Assembly: GCF_025766255.1 (NCBI RefSeq)
Contig: NW_026516681.1
Span: forward strand, 1 to 64,000
Direction of reading: 5' to 3'
DNA: 64,000 nt
DNA from: Zychaea mexicana
Lineage: Eukaryota; Mucoromycota; Mucoromycetes; Mucorales; Lichtheimiaceae
Shown here: positions 13,201-24,003 of the stretch, one piece after another
How positions within the stretch are numbered: the first letter of the stretch is position 1
Layout: every line of letters begins with the position of its first letter
Made by a program: the position numbers and the translations under genes
The notes under the pieces: model-generated
The model's database searches: none
What the model was told of the DNA's origin: nothing
What the model saw: only the letters and a program-made list of their open reading frames with translations

Positions 13201-14418
13201 GACAATCGATTATTTGGATTTGATGAGGAAGAAGAGCAGCAGCAGAACCAGCGAGGCGATGACGGTAATGGTGATCATCATTTCGGAGCTGCTACTGCAG
13301 GCTACCAAGACATGTATTCGGTTCATCCAGATGGCATCCTTACTTTACACCGTTGCTGGCTCACACAATCATTAGTCAAAAAGCGGGAAAGCGGGCGCAT
13401 TGTTGAAAAACTTGAGCTGAACGTAAAAGAGGGAGACGTGGCGGAATGGCGGGTCACACGCAAGCCGGATTGGGATCAAATTAAGATGAACTGCGACGCT
13501 TATCAAAAAAAGAAAAAACAACATCATCAACAAAGAAGAGCATCTGCAGGTGGAAATGGAGGGGGAGGATGGTTATCGTACGCAGAAATTGCCACATATG
13601 ATGATGCTGTATTTGACAAGCCATTATGGAGTCATCATTATCCACATATAAGCTTCCATACATATGCTACTACTACTACTACCGCAGCAATGTATACTGA
13701 TGATGGTGACGATCTTTTGTCAGAAAACGGTGGTCATCAGTTTGTTCCTCCTACAAATCCACTCGTTCTTACGCAAGACGCACCAGAGCCTTATGCAAGT
13801 CGAGTCGACCGCGTTGGAAGAACGGCAGCGGCTGCAAAAGACGGGGCGGTGCTGGATGATGCCTTGTTTGAATTAGAAGGTATAGCAAACTTCATTGTTT
13901 GGTATTGCCAAGTTGGTGTTACTAAACCAATCTCCTCTACCCGGACCCCCTCTTTCCTCAACAACGCAACCCCCTTTACACTGCAAATTTCATACGAAAC
14001 AGAAAATCTTTCGAATGCCATGGCAAGCTCCTTATCGCCATCACCGTCTGGGTTCTTTGGTACAAGTGCTGGATCGGCTGCGCTTCGACTTCTTTCTCCG
14101 AGTGCTGGATTAGCAACCTCCGGAACGGCTCATAGTGGAGGTGGATTGGCCGATCCACTGTCTTTTGAAAGTGCATGTCTAGTGAACGTCTGTAATACAC
14201 AGTCATCCTATCCGAACAGCAGGACCAGTAATAGCAACACGATGGAGAATGCTCACCATCCCCACAGCGATACTGCTACCTCGACGACTACCACAGAGCA
14301 ACATCACCAGCTTACGTTCAATCATGAAAAAGAACAAGTATACTCGCCTGATGGAGATAACGAAATTGCGTCACCACATGATTCGGTCCTTGTGGAAGAT
14401 ACCGATCTTTGTGTCTAG
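10294..14418 (+). CDS. BCAS3: BCAS3-like WD40 protein
   Basis: Predicted 1154 aa from seven exons: 10294-10331, 10462-10815, 10922-11125, 11238-11457, 11549-12079, 12184-12657, ~12775-14418, all phase-consistent. Diagnostic blocks: LLLLLGYKNGFQIWDV (first blade), FNPSGTLLLSASNQGHKFHV, then RGTTHVYPINPYGG, which is the hallmark of BCAS3; later NSVARIKQRR and a C-terminal BCAS3-type region (DMYSVHPDGILTLHRCWL, then WRVTRKPDWD). In animals BCAS3 forms a beta-propeller that, with PHAF1, binds PI3P/PI5P on the phagophore; here a role in autophagy or membrane-cytoskeleton traffic is inference. The protein carries long Ser/Asn/Gln/His-rich inserts and is larger than the human protein (about 900 aa). 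Two acceptor AGs three bases apart precede the last exon; either keeps the frame. The 13-residue first exon is supported by phase and ATG only. Confidence 0.82.
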
Positions 14419-14930
14419 GCAGCCACCCACAGTATTTCAGCAGATTTAGAACGCTCTCGCTATCGTTTGCAATGATGCATATATCAATCTACCTCTGCGC
14501 CTGTTTTTGCTTCTTGTAGCATTTCATTCCAACAAAAAGCGACATTTTGTACATAACATTTTCGATTCTTACTTTTGAACACATACACCACATCACGCAT
14601 CCCAATTACAGTACTTCCGCTTACTGTGACTACTACCCTCTCTATTTTTTTACTTTGTCTAATAAAGATGCAGCAAATGAATTTCTGTTTCCAGTTTCAA
14701 GCGATACTATAATGATGAAAAGTGGGTCGAGTATGTACGGTTCAAGATGATGTGGAGGAGGGCTGATTATAGTACAAATGGTGTAATGGCAATGCGTTGG
14801 GATTGTATTACTCTACAGCTATTATTTAGAGCTACTGCGTTATTGTTGTTGTTGCCCATGATGATGCGCGTTGATAAACTTCTTTTTTCTTTTGTTTCTG
14901 GTAATCAGGATCTAGTCTTAAAGTTATTAC
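14419..14930. other. Convergent intergenic stretch
   Basis: Lies between the 3' ends of the BCAS3-like gene and the minus-strand membrane protein gene. Contains an AATAAAG-type poly(A) signal near 14660. No gene seen. Confidence 0.5.
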
Positions 14931-15482
14931 TTATTGAGATGTTGGTCTTGTCACTGCAACAGGGGGCTGCTGTACTATGACGCTTGTGAGCTGAGGATAG
15001 TTCAAGTGCTGCTCTTGTTGCTCATGATGGACTGGCGTTGTTCCTTCTGAGTTATACGGAATTTCTTCGTGTCGATGGTTTTGAGATTCTATATGGTCTT
15101 TGCCTTGCTGTTGCTGCAGTTGTTGCGAGTCATAATGAACGGTCGAAGCAGATGATGACCAAGATCCAAGCGACGGTGATGATTGATGATTGTTGCCATT
15201 ATACACAGTGCCATCATTTGAAGAACAATCGTACTGCTGTTCGTGCTGTTGTTGTATTTTACGACATCGTTCCGAAATAATTCTGTTATTTATACTTTGG
15301 CGGATTCGGGAACAGTGTAGAATGCAACATGTAATTAGGACAAGTGCAACAATAATTGCTATTGTGACGGGACCGACGGCCGATGTAGGAATGTGAGGAG
15401 CGTAGGTTGGGTGATGGACCGGATGCTCGGTGTTTGTTATTGTCGGCACTGTTGCTGCTGTTGTTGCGGATACGGTGGACAT
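14931..15482 (-). CDS. Hypothetical single-pass membrane protein, Ser/Gln/His-rich tail
   Basis: Intronless, 183 aa. A short Thr/Pro/His-rich N-terminus (residues 1-35) is followed by one strongly hydrophobic segment (about 37-58, VGPVTIAIIVALVLITCC) and then basic RIRQSINNRI, which predicts a type I/III orientation with the C-terminus in the cytosol. The tail has Gln, Ser and His runs and Tyr-rich motifs. There is no cleavable signal peptide beyond the TM segment. The composition resembles the TM-plus-tail part of fungal cell-wall sensor/WSC-like proteins, but no extracellular domain is present, so I do not assign a function. Single exon, clear start and stop. Confidence 0.5.
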   Translation of the reverse strand: MSTVSATTAATVPTITNTEHPVHHPTYAPHIPTSAVGPVTIAIIVALVLITCCILHCSRIRQSINNRIISERCRKIQQQHEQQYDCSSNDGTVYNGNNHQSSPSLGSWSSSASTVHYDSQQLQQQQGKDHIESQNHRHEEIPYNSEGTTPVHHEQQEQHLNYPQLTSVIVQQPPVAVTRPTSQ

Positions 15483-16751
15483 GGAGGCATATATCTAATT
15501 GTAAGGTGAAGAATAAAGGTGATTATGGATAGGAACGAAAAAAGAAAGAGAGAAGAAAGAGAAGGTCTGGATTCTTTATTTGGGCTAGGAGTTTCAAGAG
15601 AAACAATGGGTGGTTTTTGTGTGCGTACGGGAGCAAACGCAAAAGTGAGCTTACATGGAAGGAGAAAGAGAGGGAAAACCCACGCCACAGTAGTTGTATG
15701 TGTTTGGACTACGTATATAACGCAAGCTGTAGCTAGATGAAGAACAGATCACTAGCGGGTGACGGTCTCGCCTTTGGCTATATGAAAAGGAAAGAAAGAA
15801 ACGTGGTATATCCCCTTCTTCTCTTCTAACGACAAGCGATCATACCCCTTACGCCCCTCTTGTTCTCTCTTTATATATAGGCTAGTAAAGGTAGAGTCGT
15901 CAATGGCCCCGATTTCTTCTGTATATGTATATATAGATATACTGTATTCGGGAAAAAAATAAAAATAAAATGGAGTAGCTCTCAACATGCTATGTTTATC
16001 GTCTACCCATCTCCACAACGTGTACTGCACTTCGACTATGTATGCAATAGGTATTTTTTATTGGAGGCAGCAAAGCTCGGAACTATAGGTGACGGCGAAA
16101 ATTTGCATTTTTCAACTGACATAACCTGTTGTGTACATGTTTACAAAAGTCAATCACAGCAACATGGCAGCTATTATGGTGTACTTCATACTAAGTCCGA
16201 TGGGAAGATGTAAAACGGGTATGTTCTAGTATTTTAGGGGAGGATATTCGGGGAGCTGATGATGGTCCATGACTCTAAATATAATAAAAATAAATAGTTG
16301 GCCCTGCATAAAGTTTATCATATACAGATACGATGAGCTACTGCTATGTGCGTTTTGTAATATACCAGTACATAGTAGAACATCAATTATTATATTCCAA
16401 TGAATAGCGCACCATCATTAAAAGAAAACTGGAGAGAAAAGAACGAGAAAGCTACCACAAGCAAAATCCCCTAAGTAATTTCTAGCGAATAGGGATTCAG
16501 TCGATTCTTACTCCTCATCTCCAGAACTATGATGAGTAGTACACATATTCACGGTGTCACTATGTATAAATGATGTGACATTGTTCAGGAGAAGAGAAAG
16601 TACCAGCATCAAGATATGTCAATGATGTTTGTAATGTATTTTATTATGTATGTGCATATTTTGGTTTTTGTTGTCATTGATATGTACCGTTCTACGTATA
16701 TGTACTATCAAAAGGGAAAAGATATAGTATGGGTGATGCTTTTTTTTTGGT
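15483..16751. other. Intergenic, 1.27 kb
   Basis: Upstream of the small membrane protein gene and downstream of the MMSDH gene. Purine-rich tract at 15530-15680 and AT-rich sequence at 15900-16700. No supported coding sequence, RNA gene or repeat. Confidence 0.5.
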
Positions 16752-19068
16752 TCACTGCATGGTGGGCATAGCGACGCTGGAGCGAGTGTGAGTAGCATCG
16801 GTCTCCTTCCAGAGAGCAGTGACAGTCTTAGGCTTGGTGTAGAAGTGAAGACCGCTCTTGCCATAGAAGTTCATGTCACCCAAGATGGATCCACGGCTAC
16901 CAGTCTATTATAATATTCATATTTTTTAGAAAGAGTTCGTCAGTAACATATCAGAGCTTCCTGCAGCCGGCAATCACGTACATCCGCCCATCCAATTCGC
17001 ACAAAAACAAAAGAGCATAGATATGAATAATGAGGTGCAATACTTACGAAGGAGAAGGGTGGAACGGGCACAGGGATGGGAACGTTGATGCCAACCTGGC
17101 CGACATCGATCTCATGCTCGAACTTGCGAGCAATGGGGCCCGAGTTGGTGAAGACGGCGGTACCGTTACCATAGGGGTTAGCGTTGACCAATTCAATAGC
17201 CTCATCCAAAGTGTCAACATTTAAGCAGACCAAGACAGGTGCAAAGATTTCTTCACGGTAGCACTCCATGTTAGTCTTGACATCAGTGATGATAGTAGGA
17301 CCTATAAACACACATGAAAGTCATAATTAGACTAGGTAGGTCAAACGATGATCCGTGATGACGGGGTGGGGATACGTGGGGAAATCATTCCTTCAATCTT
17401 ACCAACAAAGTTGCCCTTTTCGTAACCCTTGACGACAATACCGCGACCATCCAACAAGATGTTGGCACCTTCATCAGCACCGCTCTGGACTAAACGTTCT
17501 GCACGTTCCTTTGCCTGCACAGTGATCACTGGACCCAAATCAACTTCAGGGTCCATACCATAACCGACTTTGAGTTGTCTGGCACGTTCAGCCAATTCAG
17601 GCAACCATTCCTTGGTCTCACCCACCATGACCAATGTGCTCAAAGCCATACAGCGCTGACCAGCAGCACCGAAAGCAGCGCCAGCAATAGCATTCAAAGT
17701 GGCGTTCTTATTGGCGTCTGGAAGCACAACAGCGTGATTCTTGGCACCCAGGTTGGCTTGGACACGCTTGCCGTTGGCGTTACCACGTGTATAAATGTGC
17801 TGACCAGCGCGATCGGAACCAACAAACGAGATAGCCTTGATCTCAGGAGCATCGCAAATGTAGTTCACACAGTCCACGGAGCCGTGAACAATGTTCAAAA
17901 CACCCTTAGGGACACCAGCTTCGGCAGCCAATTCAGCCAACATCATCATGGCACCGGGATCGCGCTCAGAAGGCTTCATGATGATCGAGTTACCAGCGGC
18001 AATAGACAAGGGGAACATCCAGAGAGGAATCATGGCTGGGAAGTTGAATGGGCAGATACCAGCAGTGACACCCTAAATTACATATAGGATATATGAATGA
18101 GTAATTGCCGTCCATCCAATAGCAGCTACAGTTACTACTTCCGCTACTATCTCATCATGTAATAACTCTCACTTACCAATGGCTCACGGTACATGTCTGA
18201 GATAAGCAGCAGAGTGCCCCAGTTAAAAAAATGGGAATTTAAACGTCAGTATACCCGCTATCTATATGAAGCCTAATTCTGATTTCATAATAATACCACG
18301 TACATGTCTCCATATCTTTTGCGACAGTCAACTTTTCACCCATCAAGCCAGTGGTCAAACCGCAAGCTTGCTCAACGACCTGAAGACCACGGAAAACATC
18401 ACCCTTGGCGTCAACAAAGGTCTTGCCCTGTTCCTCTACAATGTTTTCGGCAATTTTGTCCTGGTTTTGACGAATCAAGTACTGCAAGTCCATCATGACA
18501 CGTTGACGCTGCAATGCGGTTGTCTTCTTCCATTCTTTGGCAGCATAGGCGGCTGACTTGGTAGCTTCTTGTAACTCTTCTTGCGTGGTTTCGGGAACCA
18601 TACCGAGGAGTTCTTGAGTGGCCTATGCGTAAAAAAAATCATTACATAAAAACCGAGTTTCAAAGGTTAATTTTTCCACATTATGTCAGGATCTATGAAG
18701 TTAGTGAAAGGAAGGAAGAAAAATACATACAGGGTTTCTCAACTCAATCCACTTGCTAGCCTGCGACTCAGTAAACTCGCCATTGATATAGTTCTTAACG
18801 TTGGGGGCTGTGGACGACTGGCTAGCAGCAGCAGCATGTTGAAGAGCGGGGAAGTTTGTAGAGAAGCTTCGGCGAGCAACTGGAGATGCTCTATGGGAAA
18901 GAGGCGCGCATTGTCATTATACAGGGACTTGAATGAGTGTCATTGCCACTGGCAGCACGCGGCTGCGGGGGAAATGGGGAGGTTGGGATAAACATTTTGA
19001 GCGGAAATGAACTAGTAGAAGAAACTGTACCTGATTAACGATGGCGACTTTAGGACAGCAGACAACAT
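16752..19068 (-). CDS. Methylmalonate-semialdehyde dehydrogenase (acylating), mitochondrial
   Basis: Predicted 537 aa from seven exons (minus strand): 19031-19068, 18731-18890, 18304-18622, 18177-18196, 17403-18072, 17048-17301, 16752-16904; all in phase. ALDH6 family: converts methylmalonate or malonate semialdehyde to propionyl- or acetyl-CoA in valine, pyrimidine and beta-alanine breakdown. Evidence: Arg/Ser-rich mitochondrial leader (ARRSFSTNF); [44 protein letters not shown]; catalytic Cys in [11 protein letters not shown]; and the C-terminal [18 protein letters not shown] block typical of MMSDH. The fourth exon is only 20 nt and encodes the YMYREPL segment, which is required for the conserved reading. 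Confidence 0.92.
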
Positions 19069-19796
19069 TGTATGTTTTGTGAGAAAGGGTTAGAGAAAAG
19101 AAAAAGAAAGCAAGAAAAGACAAGGGCACTTGCAACTCGAGCTAACTGCAAGATTTGTAACAGGTCGACACCGTGCGAAATTTTGAAAAGTGGGGGCCAA
19201 CCTTAATCGCTTACTTTCAACTAGACTCTTGCCTATATTCGGAAGCTATTCTAAAATCAGGCGCATAGCAGCCGGTAAGAGCATACAAATTATGCAATGT
19301 ACATCGTAGAAGACTGCATCAAAGCAACACAATAACCTCGCAATAGCTACCTCCTCGATGAATAATAGGATTTGCTATCAGCTTCAGAACGACTCACAGT
19401 GGTCGTATCGTATAAGGTAAGCATAATAAGAGGTCCGATGACTATTCTTGCAGTATAAAGAACAAGCTCTCCTTCTATTGGTCTTTGCTTAGTGTGTGTA
19501 CTGCGCTTGCTGAACCGTAGTTAAAGAACGAGAGTGAAGTTTATCACTGTCTGTGTAAGGGTCGATTAAACGATTTGGCGTAACATGTATGCGGATAGGA
19601 AAGAGAACGTTTTTCATGCACTTATCATGCTTGCACTGACACCACCGACTTATATTCAGTTGGTGAAGCACAAAAAGATTATACACGCACTCATCGCCCC
19701 GACATCTCACAAGAAAAATGGGCCTGGTAATTACATCTTTTATTCAGCGTGAGTTGTACCTTAAGAGATTGCTGCATAATTAAAATTGGAAGACTT
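19069..19796. other. Intergenic, 0.73 kb
   Basis: Between the start of the MMSDH gene and the 3' end of OYE-1. No supported gene, RNA or repeat. Confidence 0.5.
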
Positions 19797-21009
19797 CTAA
19801 AGATTTGCTTTGGTAGAAGAAGTGGCTGGGTCATAAAAAGGATAGTCAGTATAGCCAACAGCTCCCTGGCTGTAAAATGTCTTGCGGTTGTATTTTGTCA
19901 AAGGCCAGCCATTCTTGAGACGCTCAACAATATCAGGGTTAGCGATAAATGCTCTACCAAATACGATCAGATTGCCAGTTTCGTCTGCGATCTTGGCGGC
20001 CAATTGAGGGTTGGTCGTGTATCCGCCGGCAGATAAAAAGGTACCCTTCCAAACACGTCGGAATGGATCCAAGCTATTGGCGGTATCGTTACGCGTTCTG
20101 CGAGAAAAGTCATCGCGAGGCTCAACCATATGAATATACGCCATTTTGCCATGACGGGCCTGGAGCTGCTCAACTAAGTAGCCCCAAGTGTCGTAAGGAG
20201 TGTCGTCATAGATTTGCTTGAAACACGTAAAAAAATTATGTAAGCGTTCAATTTCCTAAAATAAACCCACAGTCTTGACCGTTTCCTTCGCCTCTTCTTA
20301 CGTTAGCTTCACTCCAAGGAGACAAGCGAATGCCAACACGTTCTGCACCAACGGCATCAGTCACAGCCTTGACAACCTCGAGAGCCATGCGTGTACGATT
20401 TTCGATTGAGCCACCATACTGATCCATTCGCTTGTTACTACAACTGTTTGTGAATTGATCAATCAAGTAGCCGTTGGCACCGTGAATCTCAACACCATCA
20501 AAGCCAGCAGCAATGGCGTTTTTAGCAGCCTGTGCATAGTTCTTGATCACAGACTGTATTTCTTCGACGGTCAGTGCGTGTGGCACCTCGTTGTCCTTTT
20601 TCGAGTACATATTACGACCCTTCATAGCAATGGGTGAAGCACTGACGGGTAATACATTGTTGGGCAAAATAGCAGATGCAGTGACACGACCGACATGCCA
20701 GAGTTGCAAATAAATGACACCACCCTTGGCGTGGACAGCATCAGTGACAGGTTTCCAACCTTCGACTTGCATCTTGCTGTATATTCCCGGAGCACCAGGG
20801 TAAGCGCCGGCAGTGGGCGAGATAAAGGTAGCCTCAGAGATTAAAAGGCCACCTTTGGTTGCTCGTTGAGCGTAATATTCTTGCTGTAATGCTGTAGGTA
20901 CGTGGTTTTCGTCGCTTCGAAACCGGGTCAATGGAGCAAGTACGACTCGATGGTCAAGCTGAGTTTTGCCGATCTTGATGGGTTGAAACAGTGCAGAGTT
21001 GGAAGCCAT
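19797..21009 (-). CDS. Old Yellow Enzyme (NADPH:ene-reductase), OYE-1
   Basis: Predicted 375 aa from two exons (20302-21009 and 19797-20216). FMN-dependent TIM-barrel oxidoreductase that reduces activated C=C bonds of enones using NADPH. Visible family signatures: ALFQPIKIGKTQLDHRVVLAPLTR at the start; [34 protein letters not shown] with the substrate-anchoring His/Asn pair; YGGSIENR; SPWSE; and the C-terminal FMN-phosphate loop SAGGYT followed by FGRAFIANPD. One intron (20217-20301) falls right after SPWSEAN. It is transcribed divergently from OYE-2, with a transposon between them. Confidence 0.93.
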
Positions 21010-21992
21010 TATTTAGCGTGCTTATGATTGGATTACTGGGAACGTCGTTGTCTAATGGTGTTCGTGTTAATGTAAAACAAGAAGAAGATTAGAGAGATGG
21101 GAACGTATTGTTGGATCCACCATATCTTCACTTTTATATCATTCGCTGTTCCAAAAAGAAAACTTCGGGAACCGGGTTTGTAATCGTGCCTGAATCTTCG
21201 ACTTGGTCTTTTGCTGAGTAATCAAAATAACCCATATATTGCTATCCGCATAGTTGACATTGTCATAGTTTTTGTGCTGCTGCAGTCCGTTGTGGATGTT
21301 TGCTTCTGTGCTAAAGTACTCTGGTAGACGCTGGTAATGGATTTTTAGTCGGGCCAGCTTTGTGCAGCTGTGGGGCATATAGAAGTGGTAATCGCATTCG
21401 CACGGCCTACTGGGTCACAGTTCGTGTTTCCTTTCTGGGCGACCCCAGTGTCAAGCATGAATGCCAATTACTCAAGCGAATTGCTTTTTCTTATGCTTAT
21501 ACCATCATATAGTTCCGGTGCAATCCAGGGTAAAATTTAGCTGACGGCCATAACATCTTACTATTTCAGCTGGATATATATGACAAGGAATTAACCAGAT
21601 TGATCAGTAATGATGCCTTTTCTTTAGGGCATCCTGGCTTCAATCTATCGATAAGCTTAGTCATGAGTTATGTATCGTATAATCACACCGGCCGCTATAT
21701 ATACCATCAATATATTATTCCTCATCAAATTTTTAAAGAGATGTTTATATGATTTTTGCCTTCATCAGTAATCATCATCATAAAATATTTTATCTCCTAA
21801 AACAAGGAACCATACTCTTCAGTCCTTTTTCTTAAATTCAAATTGTACAAGTTTGATCTATAATAGATTTCACAGGGACATATAGCGCAAGTTTTAATTA
21901 TGAGAGTAAAAAGAAATTAGGCCTATAAAAAAACGCAAGATTAAAGTCATGTATGTATGATACACAGCTTAAGCAAAGTTTATATATTTGCA
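21010..21992. other. OYE-1 upstream region up to the transposon
   Basis: Promoter side of OYE-1, AT-rich beyond 21500. No supported gene. The transposon target duplication begins immediately to the right. Confidence 0.5.
21132..21138 (-). promoter_or_regulatory. TATA box of OYE-1
   Basis: TATAAAA on the minus strand, about 123 bp upstream of the OYE-1 ATG; spacing is usual for a TATA element plus short 5' UTR. Confidence 0.5.
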
Positions 21993-22001
21993 TTATACTA
22001 T
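21993..22001 (+). repeat. 9-bp target-site duplication, left
   Basis: TTATACTAT directly precedes the terminal inverted repeat; the identical 9-mer follows the right end at 23995-24003. Confidence 0.85.
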
Positions 22002-22550
22002 GAGAAGTGCTACGGGTACGAGTTTTTTTTCTTACGCGTACGAGTTTTTCTAAGCGGGTTTTTAAGGTGGTTGTGTTGTGAAACCTCATATGGCCAATCC
22101 GATTGCCGTCTTACACGTACGAGTTTTTTGCTAAAGGAACTGAACAGCATATGCGTACGAGTTTTTGTCTACCCATCAGTCTTCCCTTTTTTTAGATGGC
22201 CTTGTCAAAATAACTAGCTATTGTCATACTTCTTGATGTAAAATTGCTCATTTAATCGGCGTAATGGATTTAATTACGCTGTTCTTTTCGAAATCTTACA
22301 GGATTCTGTTCTGCCACTATACAGTGATGGCATATACAAGTTTTGCATTCCTTCTTTTCTTTAAGTTCTTGGCCTTTTCCCAATATTAGATGGCACACTA
22401 AGCTCGATATCAGGTTTCTAATAAATCTAGCAATTCATTTGTTTGTGTGGAGGAGTTTTCTACCGAGTCCACATAGGTAACAATCACTTATAAAAGAACT
22501 CTGGGCAGCGCTCTTTTACGCGTACGAGTTTTTTAATCTGGTTCCACGTG
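22002..22550 (+). repeat. Left terminal inverted repeat
   Basis: About 549 bp. Contains five copies of the motif CGTACGAGTTTTT (near 22016, 22036, 22118, 22155, 22520), usually preceded by CTTACG or TATG. Pairs with 23441-23994. Confidence 0.85.
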
Positions 22551-23235
22551 TAAAACATTCCCTGAGCATAAGCTGTTGCAGTAGGGAATCGGTGTTTATT
22601 ATAAAAAGGTAAAAGGCAAAAGAAGACATAAGAGATTTAAGACGCTAATTCATGTGAGAGTAAGTATAAGGTGAACAACGGTAATTGTGTCGAAAGAGAA
22701 AAATAGAAATGAAATGGAGGAGAGATTAACAAATGGGTTGTTACAACAAGATATTATCGGGAAAAAGGTAATGAAAATTGTCAATACTATTTATACATTT
22801 CTAGAAACAATGGAACGAAATATGCACTTTTCCACATGCGAGTTCGTGCATAAGACGTGAGATTTTCAACACCTTCTATCTGCATTAGATCCCCATTCAT
22901 TTAGATTTTTGCTCCTTCTACAGTACCTTCTTCCAGATCGTCAGCTATAGATAAAATGGCTGTTTCGGGTGCAAGGATCATTTGAATGTAAGTCATGTAT
23001 GTAAGGCGCAATGTTTCGATGTTAGAGTTTTGGTCTTATTATGAAGTAGGAAGCCAGTACTTACCCTCACTATTATTTCTACTTAATATATCAGATCATA
23101 GTCTTTCTACATTTGAAAAGCATATGGTTCTCGAAAGTACAGTGAGCAAGTCTCCTATGAACCTCCAACTTCCTATGGAGCTGTTTGAACGGTCTTCAGA
23201 TTAAAAAATAACTCACTGTAACCAGGCTTAAGAAA

Positions 23236-23470
23236 AGTCGTACCCGTAAGCAGATAGCTGTCAAAATTTGTCCCAGGTAGTTATGATCCACGTGGAACCA
23301 GGTTAAAAAAACTCGTACGCGTTAGCAGATAGCTGTCAAAATTTGCCCCAGCTAGTCATGATTTACGTAGAACCAGGATAGAAAAAACTCGTACGCGTAA
23401 GCAGACAATTGTCAAAATCTGTCCCCGCTACTTATGATTTACGTGGAAACAGATTAAAAAAAAAACTCGT
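23236..23470 (+). repeat. Three ~76-bp tandem repeats inside the element
   Basis: The units begin with ACTCGTACGCGT-like sequence at 23236, 23311 and 23387, with a fourth start at 23465. Each continues with GCAGATAGCTGTCAAAAT, then GTCCC..GCTA..TATGATTTACGTGGAACCAG. The last start runs into the right TIR. Confidence 0.8.
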
Positions 23471-23994
23471 AAGCGTAAAAGAGCGCTGCTCAGAGTTCTT
23501 TTATAAGTGATTGTTACCTATGTGGACTCGGTAGAAAACTACCTCCACACAAACAAATGAATTGCTTGATTGATTAGGATCCTGATATCGAGCTTAGTGT
23601 TCCATCTTATATTGGGAAAAGGCCAAGAACTTAAAGAAAAGAAGGAATGCAAAACTTATATATGCCATCACTGTATAGTGGCAGAGCAGAATCCTGTAAG
23701 ATCTCAAAAAGAACAGCGTAATTAAATCCATTACGCCAATTAAATGAGCAGTTTTACATCAAGAAGTATGACAATAGCTAGTTATTTTGACAAGGCCATC
23801 TAAAAAAAGGGAAGACTGATGGGTAGACAAAAACTCGTACGCATATGCTGTTCAGTTCCTTTAGCAAAAAACTCGTACGTGTAAGACGGCAATCGGATTG
23901 GCCAAATGAGGTTTCACAACACAACCACCTTTAAAAACCCGCTTAGAAAAACTCGTACGCGTAAGAAAAAAAACTCGTACCTGTAGCACTTCTC
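23441..23994 (-). repeat. Right terminal inverted repeat
   Basis: Inverted copy of 22002-22550. It contains the same motif in the opposite orientation (AAAAACTCGTACGCG...) and ends at the right target duplication. Confidence 0.85.
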
Positions 23995-24003
23995 TTATAC
24001 TAT
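23995..24003 (+). repeat. 9-bp target-site duplication, right
   Basis: TTATACTAT, identical to the left copy. Confidence 0.85.

Larger units (their letters stand above)
22002..23994. mobile_element. Non-autonomous DNA transposon with long TIRs (MULE-like)
   Basis: About 2.0-kb element. Its ends are mirror images: it starts GAGAAGTGCTAC and ends GTAGCACTTCTC, and the arms (22002-22550 and 23441-23994) are near-identical inverted copies of ~550 bp with only scattered mismatches and small indels. It is bordered by a perfect 9-bp direct repeat. Long TIRs, a 9-bp target duplication and a terminal G are the established marks of Mutator-like elements. No transposase is encoded; the ~890-bp centre has only short open frames, so movement would need an autonomous partner. 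The high similarity of the arms suggests a fairly recent insertion. Foldback elements are the main alternative. Confidence 0.82.

Noticed and set aside
22995..23204. 69-codon open frame inside the MULE-like element
   Set aside because: No transposase or other recognisable motif; short and AT-rich.
23236..23470. Spaced repeats resembling a CRISPR array
   Set aside because: The whole 76-bp unit is repeated, including the 'spacers', and this is a eukaryotic transposon; tandem repeat is the right call.
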